Shown piece by piece: positions 23,821-34,419 of a stretch of DNA of 64,000 nt. Position 1 is the first letter of the stretch, and every line of letters starts with the position of its first letter. Source of the DNA: Ustulina deusta (lineage: Eukaryota > Ascomycota > Sordariomycetes > Xylariales > Xylariaceae); the NCBI GenBank assembly GCA_023159155.1, contig JAJNNX010000045.1:248001-312000 (forward strand), read 5' to 3'. Position numbers and translations under genes: made by a program. Below the pieces are notes generated by a model. It was not told the DNA's origin. It saw nothing but the letters and a program-made list of their open reading frames with translations, and did no database searches.

Positions 23821-25303
23821 TGCTGTTAACCTGGCCTCCTGCGCGAGGCGTGCGCTCTAATAGGTGAAAGAAGGGTGTAGAACAATCAGGACCAGCTCAA
23901 GATGGCCATGCATGCAAACGCAACCCACGATTGCTCCCTCTCGTGCCTCTTTGTTTCTTTCTCTTATACTGATGTTCGTCTCTCTCTCTCCTCTTTTTTA
24001 TTTTTATTTTATTTTTTTTAACTTTCTTTTATTTGCGCTGGCTTGTTTGTTTGCGCACGGAGAAACGTAACACCGGGCAACAAGGAGCTTGCAGAGCGAG
24101 TGACTATCGAGATGCAACTGGACTCATCGCAGGGACTGTGGATGGATGGTGTGCAGAGCAGCAGAAGGGTCAAATCATATAGCGGTGCTGGCTCACCTTC
24201 CTAGCTCAATGACATGAAACGGTAACCCCGACGACCCAAGGTCCAATCCAAGGTCTTGGGACATCAGGTGCTGCGTTGTGCGATAGCGGAAGCCCTGCCT
24301 GGAAGCGAGAGAAGAACCGTGTCGTCACCTACCGTCGGCAAGAGAGGGGACAATGTGTGGTAGTTGGTCTGGTTGGTATGGACCTTGAAAAAACGACGCC
24401 ACCCAGCTGCAGGACGATGCTAGGTCGCTTTCGGGTGGGCAAGCACTGGACTGTGCTGCGTCAAGGCAGGTACTTGGGCAGGCGGACACGACGGAGCCAA
24501 GGGTCTGGGGCCTGGGGGGGCCTGGGCCTTGGGTCTTTGGTGGAATCGAATGTGTTGTACAGAGGTCCCAGAGCACAGATGTCGCGAGACAACTGAGTTG
24601 GAAGAGGCAACGCCACCGAAAAATGCAAACTTGTGGCTTGGTCAGCAGAGAAGCCCCTGCCAGCGCTTGTTCCTGTCAATCTAGCTTTGCCTAGTTCTGC
24701 CTAGTTTGCCCCGAATTTCTTCGGATAGTGCTAGGCCTGCTTTGGTCTAGCTTTGTCGCTTCCTGGTGGCGCTAAAACCGTACTACCTACGACCGCCAAC
24801 TTAGCTGAACATTGTTTTGCATGGATAGCACATCCTCAATCTTCAATCCTAAGATGATCGTTTCTTGTCACCTTGCTTTCGATGATTTCCTGACCATAAC
24901 CTGACTTCGTCATTAGCAATACCACAACTCAAACCAAATCCAAGTTTGAGTTGTAGCCGTTTCTCTTGACCGATCCGGTGGATGCACATGTAATATTAGT
25001 GGCGGCTCACCAACGACAGGCCCTCATTCCCAGCCCTTTGCTCACTGTGCCGTCAAATCGCCCAGGTTACAGAGGACATCCACCAGCTATTCGAGGGTTC
25101 TATCGATTTCACAATCCTTTCCGAACCTCTTCTCAGTACCTACCCATCCTTGGGCAAAACCACTCGGCCCCCGATTTCACTGGATACTGAAGCACTATTC
25201 CCGAGTGAGGCATTGGCAACGTTACCTCCAGCCCATCTAGGGCGTGTCATTCTTGTCTTCAAACAATTTATAACGTCAGACTTCTGGCTCACTGGCATTC
25301 AGC
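23821..25303. promoter_or_regulatory. Shared divergent upstream region of the ING/PHD and Hos2 genes
   Basis: 1.48 kb between two divergently transcribed chromatin genes. No gene is supported. Next to the ING start is a T-rich tract (about 23985-24035). Antisense open frames around 24276-24680 overlap one another and carry no motif. Whether it works as one bidirectional promoter cannot be read from sequence. Confidence 0.4.
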
Positions 25304-26806
25304 ATGGAACCAGACCCGGGAAATCCGTACTCGGTGCGGCTTCCGAAGCCCAATTATCTTCCTCACAATGTAGATTACGACCAGCCCATTGTTGAGAAAT
25401 TCTTGAAGCCGCTAGATCGGCCAAGCGATATGGAAAATGCTGCCTATCTCAACAAGATCAGGCGCTTTGCTCATGAACATGGCATCACCAAACCTAAAGG
25501 CTATAATGTATCATTCCACTACAACCCGGAGATGGAGAGACATCACTTCGGCATGACACACCCAATGAAGCCCTGGCGCTTGACCCTCACCAAGAGCCTG
25601 GTGTCCGCCTACGGCATGAACTTTGCAATGGACAACTATACGGCACGTGCAGCTACGTACGAAGAGTTGACCTCTTACCACGCCAGCGATTACGTAGATC
25701 ATCTCGCCACCGTCGCACCTCAGCCTCAGCCCCTCGACATGGAGAATCCAAATCCCGATCTGAGGTTTAACCTGGGCGGGAGTGATTGTCCCTTATTTGA
25801 TGGACTTTATAACTACTGCTCGCTCTCCGGAGGTGCTTCTCTCGATGCGGCAAGAAAACTGTGCGCAAACCAAGCTGATATTGCCATTGCTTGGGGGGGA
25901 GGGCTTCATCACGCAAAGAAAGCCGAAGCATCCGGGTTCTGCTACATCAACGACATCGTTCTCGGCATATTACAACTACTGCGCATTCACGCCCGCGTTC
26001 TTTATATCGATATTGACGTACATCATGGCGACGGCGTGGAGGAAGCATTCTTTTCCACCGATCGGGTGATGACCGTTTCGTTTCACAAATATGATCCCAT
26101 GAACTTCTTTCCTGGCACCGGCGGTCTCGAAGACAATGGCCCTAAAAGTGAACATAACCCCGGAGCGCACCATGCCATCAACGTTCCTCTCAACGATGGC
26201 ATCAATGATGAGCAGTATAAGTGGTTATTCGAGACCATAATTCAACGGGTCGTTGAAAAGTTCAGACCAGGTGCTATAGCTCTGCAGTGTGGCGCAGACT
26301 CGCTAGCTGGTGACAGGTTAGGCAAGTTCAACCTACTCGTCCAGGGTCACTCTTCGTGCGTGGAGTTCTGCAAAAAGTTGAATCTTCCGCTCATTCTTTT
26401 CGGTGGTGGCGGGTACACGCCGAAAAACGTTGCCCGCGCCTGGGCTTACGAGACAGCAATCGCAATTGGCCACCAGAATGACATACCAGCCCAAATCCCG
26501 ATACATACTCCGTGGAGAGACCGGTTTAAGATCGACTCGCTCTTGCCCACAATTCAACAAATTCTAGGTGAACCTCGTCAGAATCGAAACACCCAGAAGA
26601 AGTTGACAGAGATTATACAACATGTTACTGAACAGCTGCGATTCGTCGGCGCTGCGCCAAGCGCCCAACTGTCCGTTATCCCACCCGACCTCGGCCCCAT
26701 CAGGGACGAGGTCGAACAGCGGATTAAGGAGGAATTGGAAGAGAAGGACGACCTGGGACGCAAGCTACGGGAAGAAGCGGTCGGCGATCGCATGGAATTA
26801 TGTTGA
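25304..26806 (+). CDS. hos2: Class I histone deacetylase, Hos2 type
   Basis: Zinc-dependent histone deacetylase of the Rpd3/Hda class I group, catalytic subunit of the Set3 complex in yeast. Single exon, 500 aa. The active site is complete: HH at ~202-203 in WGGGLHHAKK, zinc ligands D238 and H240 in IDIDVHHGDG and D332 in QCGADSLAGDRLG, and the transition-state Tyr371 in GGGGYTPKN. The N-terminal VSFHYNPEMERHHFGMTHPM block and the length match Hos2/HosA rather than Rpd3 or Hos1. The C-terminus is a charged helical tail (EEKDDLGRKLREE). The protein should act in the nucleus on H3/H4 acetylation in gene bodies. It is divergent from the ING/PHD gene and convergent with the aminopeptidase gene. 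Confidence 0.95.
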   Translation: MEPDPGNPYSVRLPKPNYLPHNVDYDQPIVEKFLKPLDRPSDMENAAYLNKIRRFAHEHGITKPKGYNVSFHYNPEMERHHFGMTHPMKPWRLTLTKSLVSAYGMNFAMDNYTARAATYEELTSYHASDYVDHLATVAPQPQPLDMENPNPDLRFNLGGSDCPLFDGLYNYCSLSGGASLDAARKLCANQADIAIAWGGGLHHAKKAEASGFCYINDIVLGILQLLRIHARVLYIDIDVHHGDGVEEAFFSTDRVMTVSFHKYDPMNFFPGTGGLEDNGPKSEHNPGAHHAINVPLNDGINDEQYKWLFETIIQRVVEKFRPGAIALQCGADSLAGDRLGKFNLLVQGHSSCVEFCKKLNLPLILFGGGGYTPKNVARAWAYETAIAIGHQNDIPAQIPIHTPWRDRFKIDSLLPTIQQILGEPRQNRNTQKKLTEIIQHVTEQLRFVGAAPSAQLSVIPPDLGPIRDEVEQRIKEELEEKDDLGRKLREEAVGDRMELC

Positions 26807-27154
26807 GGGGTTTTGCCGAACGGAATCATTTTGACTGTACAAATATCTCGCAGCATATATTATCCCTGCCTGAGATGACGTGGCCGGGGAAGTCCCTGAA
26901 TCCAGACAATTACATCATGTTATATTCACAATCCTTTGTATATTTTGCATACAACCTGCATACTCATACCTTCTTGGTACCGAGGCCAACGATTGATAAA
27001 AGTAGAGGGTTACGGGCAAAATCACCTAGTTTAGGTACTCGACAATATCGCGGTTTATTTGGTGGTCATATTGTTTCACTCACGGCAACCTTGGTAACTA
27101 GCTAAGTGTTGCCGTTTCACTAGATCAACAATCTACATGACTCATATACATGGC
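26807..27154. other. Convergent 3' spacer between Hos2 and the aminopeptidase
   Basis: 348 bases with no gene. Both neighbours end into it. Confidence 0.4.
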
Positions 27155-28928
27155 CTAAATCGTGGTGTCGTCCTTGTGCGAGCACGACTTCTGCGTGGCA
27201 GCAGTTGCGGCAGCCCGCTTCCACTTGAGGAACTGAGCGCGGATGGCATTCTTGCTACGAGGGTTGAGAGAGACCTTGCGTCGTGGAGGCACGCCATCAA
27301 GCGAGAGAGCGAACTCGGCGACCGCGTTGGCAGCAGCCTTGGCGTTGGCGGTAATTGCGTCGAGATTGACATTGGAAAGCGTGTCGCACGCGAGATGGTA
27401 GCAGGGGTCAGTGCTAAGACTGGCGCCCGTGAAGATGCCGGAGGACGGGATGCCGAGTTCGACAAATCCGACATAGTCGGAGCTCGAGCCGAAATCAATG
27501 TAGTAAGGCTGCTTGCCCGCGGCCGTCAGCCACTGCAGAAGCTTTGAAGCGCCAACCTCATCGCCCTCGTTGTCGCCGAGATATATCTGGTACAGGGGAT
27601 ATGGTGACCCGACCATGTCATAGTTGAAGTAGAAGCGAATCTTATCTGCCTCCTCTGGCGTCAGGTTCGAAGTGTAGTACAGGGAGCCCACGAGTCCGCT
27701 CTCCTCTGCTCCCCACCAAGCAAACCGGACCTTGTTCGGGTACCCCTCGTAGTAACGGAGCTCCGTCATAATCTCCAGCAACAGACTGGTCCCCGAGCCA
27801 TCGTCGTTAATGCCAGGTCCGGCCTGAACACTGTCAAGATGAGCTCCAAGCATAACGACGTTGTTGGGGTCGCCCTGCTTGGTCTCGGCAATGATGTTCC
27901 ACGTCTTACGATGGTCGAAGACAGCATCGACGAACAGTTCCACAACTACCTCCTCGCCAGCTACCAGCTTTTCCTTCCAGGCTTGCCCTACAGCTAAGGG
28001 TATCGTCCCCACCGGGACCAGAGTCCCGTAGCTCTCGGCCGTGAGCGTGGCCGAATTCGGCTTACTGGGAAGATTGTGATAGATGATAACACCTACCGCG
28101 CCATGAGCCTTGGCAAGCTGGATCTTAAGATAGATGGCGCAGATGCCACGCTTCTGTTTAACCACTGGAGTCAGTAATTACCATAAAGAGCAAAATTTTA
28201 CCAATGTCTCGGGAGCATGCAGGAGAAACTGAGGCCAAAAATTGCTAAAAGGGGATAGAAAAGACTCCAGGGAACTAACCACGAGCGCCAGCTTCCCGGT
28301 GGCGTCGATGCCCTCCCATTGGTCTTCAAAACAGCCCGATCCTATACAGCCGATCTTGTTAGATACCAGATTGCCTCAAGCATTAGAAAATTCGGGCCAC
28401 CATCGGGACCTACCTCTCACGTCGTCGACGGGCGTGTCAATGAGCGGGGCCTTGATTGGGCCATCTTCGGTACCGGGGTTGTAAATGAGCGGGATAACGT
28501 CGACCGACTCGCCATCAGGCCCAGTGACGTAGATCTCACGAACCTGGCTATACAGGTGGTCGAAGTACTGCACAGTAGTATCGTACTCGGGCCCAAAACG
28601 CGTCTTCGCACGTTCAAGGATGTAATCCGAGGACGCCGCGTACCCAGGCGTCCCAAATGCACGGTTACCCCCGTTCTCCCTGCCAATGCGGTCCAGATTC
28701 CAGAGGTTGCGTTCTAGCCTGGGGACAAGAGTCAGCCTCGTTTCTCTTATATATATGTATATATATCATCTCCTTCGCTGCAGGTTGACAGTCGCTAGAT
28801 TTGTGGGGGGTAACTCACTCCTCCGTTCGAATTTTCGCCACGAGATCCTCTGGCTTCAGGACACGATCAGTCGCGAATCCCTGGGCCGCGAACAACGAGG
28901 CGACAGCAAAAACTTCGAGGCTCTTCAT
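27155..28928 (-). CDS. lap2: Secreted M28 aminopeptidase (aminopeptidase Y / leucine aminopeptidase 2 type)
   Basis: Zinc exopeptidase removing N-terminal residues from peptides. Four exons (28928-28819, 28718-28414, 28341-28280, 28153-27155) give about 491 aa. A signal peptide is evident (MKSLEVFAVASLFAAQGFA). A PA domain (ALVKRGICAIYLKIQLAKAH, GAVGVIIYHN) precedes the M28 domain. The zinc ligands of the family are present: His in GAHLDSV, Asp in GINDDGSG, Glu in WGAEESGL, Asp in YNYDMVGS-like FYFNYDMVGS, and His in CYHLACDT. The third intron ends at AAACAG so that GKLALV joins KRGICAI, as in relatives; using the nearer CCAG acceptor breaks the frame. The C-terminus has a basic Ser/Lys-rich tail. 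Confidence 0.93.
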
Positions 28929-30999
28929 CTTCAAAGAGTGGCTGACCGGCCGCGATGTCGATGAAGGAGAAGAAAGAGAACTACATGCTGGGAACGGCCA
29001 TTCTCTCACAGCTTTATATAGTTTCCTCGCATGCCGATAACCTAGCCCAACCCCATGGAAATGGCAGGGAGCGGGTATTTGTTTGAGGGGCCTTGAGCAA
29101 CTTGGCATGCGACTTGGCTCGTCTGTGGAACAGTCAGCGATTGTTGGATCGAAGCAATTTTCATTTCTCGTTCTTTAGCGCCAGCTATCTCGGTTCACCG
29201 CATTGCCTCGTTTTCCAGGGAACGGTTCTCCCCCACCGCGTCCCCCGGATTCCAGATCGCTGTGATAGTGGAAAATGTTCCTATTGGTAAATGTATGTCT
29301 TGGGAAAAAGGAGCATACCGAGGCAAAATTTTCGCCAAGAATGGTTCCATCGAATAGCTCGGGAAACCCAGTCAGCACGGCACACTGCGCGCAATAGCGG
29401 CTGGATAAAAGTCAAGGTATCACGACATGATGCCTGAACGCCACGAGATACGCGAGCCCAGCCGTTAGAACGTGGTAAATTCAGCCAGAACGGTCCAGGA
29501 GGATGTTGGTCTCTTAGCAATCGCCAAGCCTCCTTTGTTAGGCAGGTGCCAAGCGGTAAGAAGCTGACGAGAACACTTGGCGGAAAGATATCATATACAA
29601 TTCGTAGTCACTCAGCACTTTCTGACCGTATTTTGTGTTGAACAACATGCGAGAAAGCCTCGCTATACTATTGATCTAGTACAGCCTAGAATGGTGGCGT
29701 TATTGTGACCAGCAATGTCAAAATCGCCTTAGCATTGTTCGTCGGGCTAGAGAACTTGGGGCAGGTGTTATGGCAAGTTGAAAGACATGACTAAGGGAGA
29801 GGAAGGCAACATCTTCAGCAGCTCATACATAGATGTAAAGATGAAATTATTCGCCTAGCAGTAAACATATTGCTGTATAGTGTATATTGGAATACACGCC
29901 CACAAATCTCGCAACCGTATTACTCGTTTCTCTCATCACTGACATCGAAACAATCCCCAGAAGCGCTACCGCGAGACTGTCCAGTTCATGATCTTGAAGA
30001 GGACAAGATCAAGACAAAGACGCATTTAGTATTATATTATAGCGTCGTATCAACTCAATTTCCCACGACCCATCCTTGTGGGCAAACCCATTGTAAGCCA
30101 CGTCGTATCAGCGTTATCTTTTCTTTCTTTTATTTTTCTGTTTCATTTTTTATTGGAAACTCCTCCTAGTTAGAGTCGGTCTTTCACAAAGCTAACGGGA
30201 TAAACCTAGTCCGATATCAGCCCGAAGCTAATTGCGTGACCTTCGATGAACACAATCCTAAGAGCTTGATCGAAGAGTGACTGTTTCTCTGCTATTAGCA
30301 CGCATTTTCTCTTGTCTTAAAATGTGTGCTTTTGTCCCTAGATGAGATTATCGAGATGAGGGGCGCCCGGGGTCTAAAAGGTATCAGAAGATGCAGTCTC
30401 CATATCGGCTGCTTGCTTGAGGAACATGAGAATAGATTAATAAATAGCCTCCCAGGTCATACCACACCTCACTTCACTGATTTAGTTGGATGGCGTAAGC
30501 TACATGGTATGAAGTATCTGCGCACTATAACTACACACGTAATAATATGCACCAGCGTGGCACCATAGTTGCCAATAATACATGACTATAAGGAGTGACA
30601 ATACTCGTAATACGCCAAACGAAATAAAGAGATGATGAGGAAGATCACAAGATGTCATTGTATGAGAATAATGTAATCACTATTACCAAGACTGGGAGAG
30701 CTTCACCCTTGTAGTTAGCTAATTTATCGCGAAAGAAGAGGATTAAATTATTCCATATATCCAAGTTTAAAGTTGAAAGCGCACATTCATTATTATGTAC
30801 TTATATTCTCTGAATCATTCACAACCAAGTAGGACAGGCGAGGAAGGAGAGTGGGGCGCAAGTTTTCGATTCAGAAACGTACCCATCGTGATTCATAAAG
30901 AGAGAAACCCCCCGCTCGAGAACCTGAACACGTAAATTATTTATCCTACCTGAGTACGTATCATACTACATGAACCCCCCACCCCCAATTTGGCAGACA
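28929..30999. other. Spacer with aminopeptidase promoter
   Basis: About 2 kb without a supported gene. A TATA box for the aminopeptidase is at 29012-29020. The remainder is AT-rich with short frames only. Confidence 0.45.
29012..29020 (-). promoter_or_regulatory. TATA box of the M28 aminopeptidase gene
   Basis: On the minus strand TATATAAAG is 84-92 bases upstream of the aminopeptidase ATG, consistent with a regulated secreted-protease promoter. Confidence 0.5.
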
Positions 31000-31776
31000 A
31001 TGGCAACCACGGCAATTCCAGACAGGGACGCCCTCCTCGTCGAGGTCGTCGACAACGCGGAGGATTTCACGGACGCATTCCGCTGCGTCAGCGAAGCGTT
31101 CGGCGGACAAGTCCACGACGCGATCTGGGAGGCCTTCAACCCGGGCTGGGAGACGGCCGAGGGCCAAGCGGCCGGCGCAGCGCGCATGGTTCGCAGGTGG
31201 CGGTCGACAACGACCGACAGCAAGGGGAATCCGAACGCCGTGTACCTCAAGGCGACGCTCCCGGGCCCGGGCCCCCCGGGCCAGGCCGGCCGCAGCCGCC
31301 GCCGCATCACCGTCGGTTTCGCCGTCTGGATCCAGATCTCCGCGGTGGAGGGATACGGGGACACGGACCTGGGCGCGCTGGACGACGCCGTCCCGGCGGC
31401 GCTGTACCCGGGGAACGAGACGGAGCAGCGGTTTCTGCGGCAGATGTTCCGCTCCCTGTTCCAGGCCCGCGTGGCGTTCGTCAGGGGCAAGGCGGCGGCT
31501 GACCCGCCGGCCGTCATGGCCCTCGATCTATGCGTGACGCATCCGGCGTTCCAGCGCCGAGGCGTCGCGTCGAAGCTGGTGCAGTGGGGCCTCGACGAGA
31601 CGCGTCGCCGCGGGATCCTGTACGCCACCACCGAGGCGTCGAGCATGGGCCGCCATGTGTACGCGCGCCTGGGGTTCCGGCCTCAGGGCTCCGATGTCGT
31701 GTACGAGCTCGACGAGGAGTTTTCGGGCCGCGAGAAGCCGCCGAATCTCTTCATGGTGTATTCCCGCGGGGCCTGA
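31000..31776 (+). CDS. GNAT-family N-acetyltransferase
   Basis: Acetyl-CoA-dependent N-acetyltransferase of unknown substrate. Single exon, about 258 aa from the ATG at 31000 (good ACAATGG context; an in-frame ATG at 30970 would add ten residues). The acetyl-CoA-binding motif A is LCVTHPAFQRRGVASKLV (R/Q-x-x-G-x-G/A), followed by ILYATTEASSMGRHVYARLGF, the typical motif B ending in the LGF block. The coding region is strongly GC-rich, with G or C at most third positions, while the flanking kilobases are AT-rich. It ends just before an (AC)n tract. No signal peptide is visible. Confidence 0.85.
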   Translation: MATTAIPDRDALLVEVVDNAEDFTDAFRCVSEAFGGQVHDAIWEAFNPGWETAEGQAAGAARMVRRWRSTTTDSKGNPNAVYLKATLPGPGPPGQAGRSRRRITVGFAVWIQISAVEGYGDTDLGALDDAVPAALYPGNETEQRFLRQMFRSLFQARVAFVRGKAAADPPAVMALDLCVTHPAFQRRGVASKLVQWGLDETRRRGILYATTEASSMGRHVYARLGFRPQGSDVVYELDEEFSGREKPPNLFMVYSRGA

Positions 31777-31787
31777 ATGAAGGCAAG

Positions 31788-31788
<1 letters not shown>

Positions 31789-31825
<37 letters not shown>
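31789..31825. repeat. (AC)n microsatellite
   Basis: About 18 uninterrupted AC units starting 13 bases after the GNAT stop codon, so probably in its 3' untranslated region. Confidence 0.95.
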
Positions 31826-31826
<1 letters not shown>

Positions 31827-33819
31827 TGTTGAGTTGGACACGTTAGGCTGTTTAAGGACAGGGGTCTAGGGATGGGAAAGATTGAAGACAAGTCACGGTC
31901 GGATAAGAAATTTGAGTAAGCATAATTAATTACCGCGTGAGTTGGGAAAAAGCATGGCGGGGTTCCCTGACAATTGGGACATCAGATACCACCGGCTAGG
32001 CAGGCAGATAGAATAAGAAAAATTTCAGAACCACCAATTCTGTCTGGAGATAATAAGGGCTAAAGCTAGGACTTAGAGAATATACTCGAATTATGAATGA
32101 TCTTCTAAGGGGCTAAAAATCCCAAGGCTTCTCTCAAGCCTTCCGCAATAAGGCGGAGATATACTAGGTCTGTATATATAATAAACAATTATTAATTCTT
32201 GGAACCTGGCGAGGCCGGCAATTGGCTCAATTCTAAGCGAGGGCTGAATAGCTGACTATTCACGACCATGACATCTATATGGAAGACGGAGACCTTGGTG
32301 TCCCAGCATAACTCGCGTAATTATACCTTCCGTACAACACTAGATACTAACAGCTTTAGAGCCTACACAATTCCTATTCTTCCAAAAATTTTTAATAATA
32401 ATAAAAATCGAAGCAGTGGAGAACGAATTTGTGTTCCTTGTTTTCTCTTCCTAGTATACATAATTAGATACGATTGTCTTGAGCGGGAAAAAGCTAGGTA
32501 AGTCTACCGCCATGGAGAGGAATATATTGTCTACATACAGGAGGACTCAAATCGCGACTCGAACCAACCAAAAAGCCACGCGGGACCTACTGTTCAAGTG
32601 TCTCAACCTACCATAGGCTCTACTTGGATATATCTGACTAGGTTCGGAACAGAAGTAATGGTAGCAATAGGGGTCGACCGGCCTCTCAAAAATCATATAA
32701 ACAGAAGTTGTACAGACTTCGAATGACGGGGGGTTTTTTTTTGCTTTCTTCTCTCCACAAAAACTTCTACGGTTACCTTTCTCTAACAATGGTAAAACTT
32801 CATAATAAAAGGGAAGCTGTTCTCACTGATTTAAGGTACAGATTAGATAAATATTCTAGACTATTAGGTCGTAATAACGAGGCCACCCTTTCTATATCAT
32901 AAACTGATCAAGCATGTAAATATAGTCTACTATAACAAGAAAGGAGGGAGATTAAGATAAAAATAAAGAACATGGATAATGGACACTAGCGTTAATGAAA
33001 GTTTTTTTTCTTTTTTTTCTTTTTTGGTTTCCTCCTCAAAACAAGCAACTCAATAATACTTCATAATTCTCTTTATCTAATAAACGACAACTGACACCTG
33101 TGCCCCAGGATAGAATACGAAAACTACTTGCATAGTGTTCTGAGACCGATGCTGGATGGTAATAATGCCGCTTCTTATATGAGCCGAAGAGAATTCGCCT
33201 GTCTCGGGGCTTATGTTGATTGATATCATGCCACAACACTGCTACCCGAATGAAGTAAGTACGAGACGATTCTAATATGCTGTTCTGATGCCTTGACTAG
33301 CAACTATACTGTTTACAGAGGGAATATATTACTTTCCGGTATCTCAAAATTTGTCATCAACGATGCGATATACTCCGGTGCATTGCAACATATTGTTACG
33401 CAGTGGTAATTACGGTTACAAGCCTATCTTTCTCTTCGAGCTTTTGTGATATTTTCGAATCAAGTACCACGGAGCGGGAATGCGTAAATTGAACTTGTAT
33501 CGGCTACACGTCGCTAGCAGCCAACCTGCGGTGTTCATATTTGCACTGCAGACGATGAGCTGTTTTTGACAAAAGTCAATAATCATGGGCAAAGTCGTCC
33601 TTCGTCTATATACACTGACAACATCTACCAGGTTTTGCGCAATTCCGTCGAAATAGCAATCACAAAATATCCGCCCTCTTGTTTGTCTCTAAGCTGCCCT
33701 AGTCCACGCATATTTAGAAAGCAGCGGATTCCCCTCACCACTTATTACGCGTGGCACCGACATTATCATGCTTCGTTTGAGCACCGGGTAATGGAAACAG
33801 GATTATACTCGATAGAACA
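31826..33819. other. AT-rich gene-poor spacer
   Basis: 2 kb with no supported gene. It contains T-rich runs at about 33001-33027 and scattered AT-rich blocks. No transposon open reading frame or terminal repeat could be made out by eye. Confidence 0.45.
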
Positions 33820-34419
33820 CTAGCCGAGCAGGTCGGTCACTAGTTTTTGGATCGCGGCGGGGTTGGCGCCCATAACCTTCCCAGCTGGCTCGCCTTTTTT
33901 GAAGGCGAGGAACGTGGGCATGGCGGTGATGCCGAGCTCCTGGCTGAGTTCGGGAAGGTCATCGACGTCCATCTTAGCGAAGTGGACCTCCTTGAACCTA
34001 TCCTCATCGGACATCCTTCACGCGTATTGCCGTCAGTATGTGTCTTGCCTGCGATATGTGTCTACGAGGAGCATGGCACTGCGCCTTGTTGTCGGGATAG
34101 CCGCAGGCGTGTGCCACGGAGGGTGCGTCGAATGGTGTGATGAGGGTTGCTTACTTGGAGACTATGGGGGCGATAGCCTTGCACGGACCGCACCATTCAG
34201 CGAAGGCATCGAGGATCACAACACCGTACTTCTCCAAAGCCTCGTCGAAGTCGGCCTTACTGTCGACCATCCATCGTCAGCCCTGATATCGGGACATACG
34301 GGGAGGTGGGGTTGGAAATGGAAGCGCGATTATGCGATGGGGAAGCGCTCCGGGAGACGTGGGAGAGGCAGCAGAAAACAGAGCAAGCAGACTTACCTCG
34401 CGATTTTGTGGACAGTCAT
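33820..34419 (-). CDS. trx: Thioredoxin
   Basis: Small dithiol oxidoreductase reducing protein disulfides, normally kept reduced by thioredoxin reductase. Three exons (34419-34397, 34259-34155, 34015-33820) give 107 aa, the usual thioredoxin length. Exon 1 has only 23 bases and encodes MTVHKIA. The active site [12 protein letters not shown] is in exon 2; the cis-Pro region [13 protein letters not shown] and the final LVTDLLG helix are in exon 3. Splicing was set by frame: GCGAG/GTAAGT...CGACAG/TAAG joins KIA to SKADFDEAL. No targeting peptide is seen, so it is likely cytosolic. Confidence 0.93.

Noticed and set aside
24276..24680. Gene between the ING/PHD and Hos2 genes
   Set aside because: Only overlapping short frames on both strands, with no ATG context, splice logic or motif; better explained as promoter DNA.
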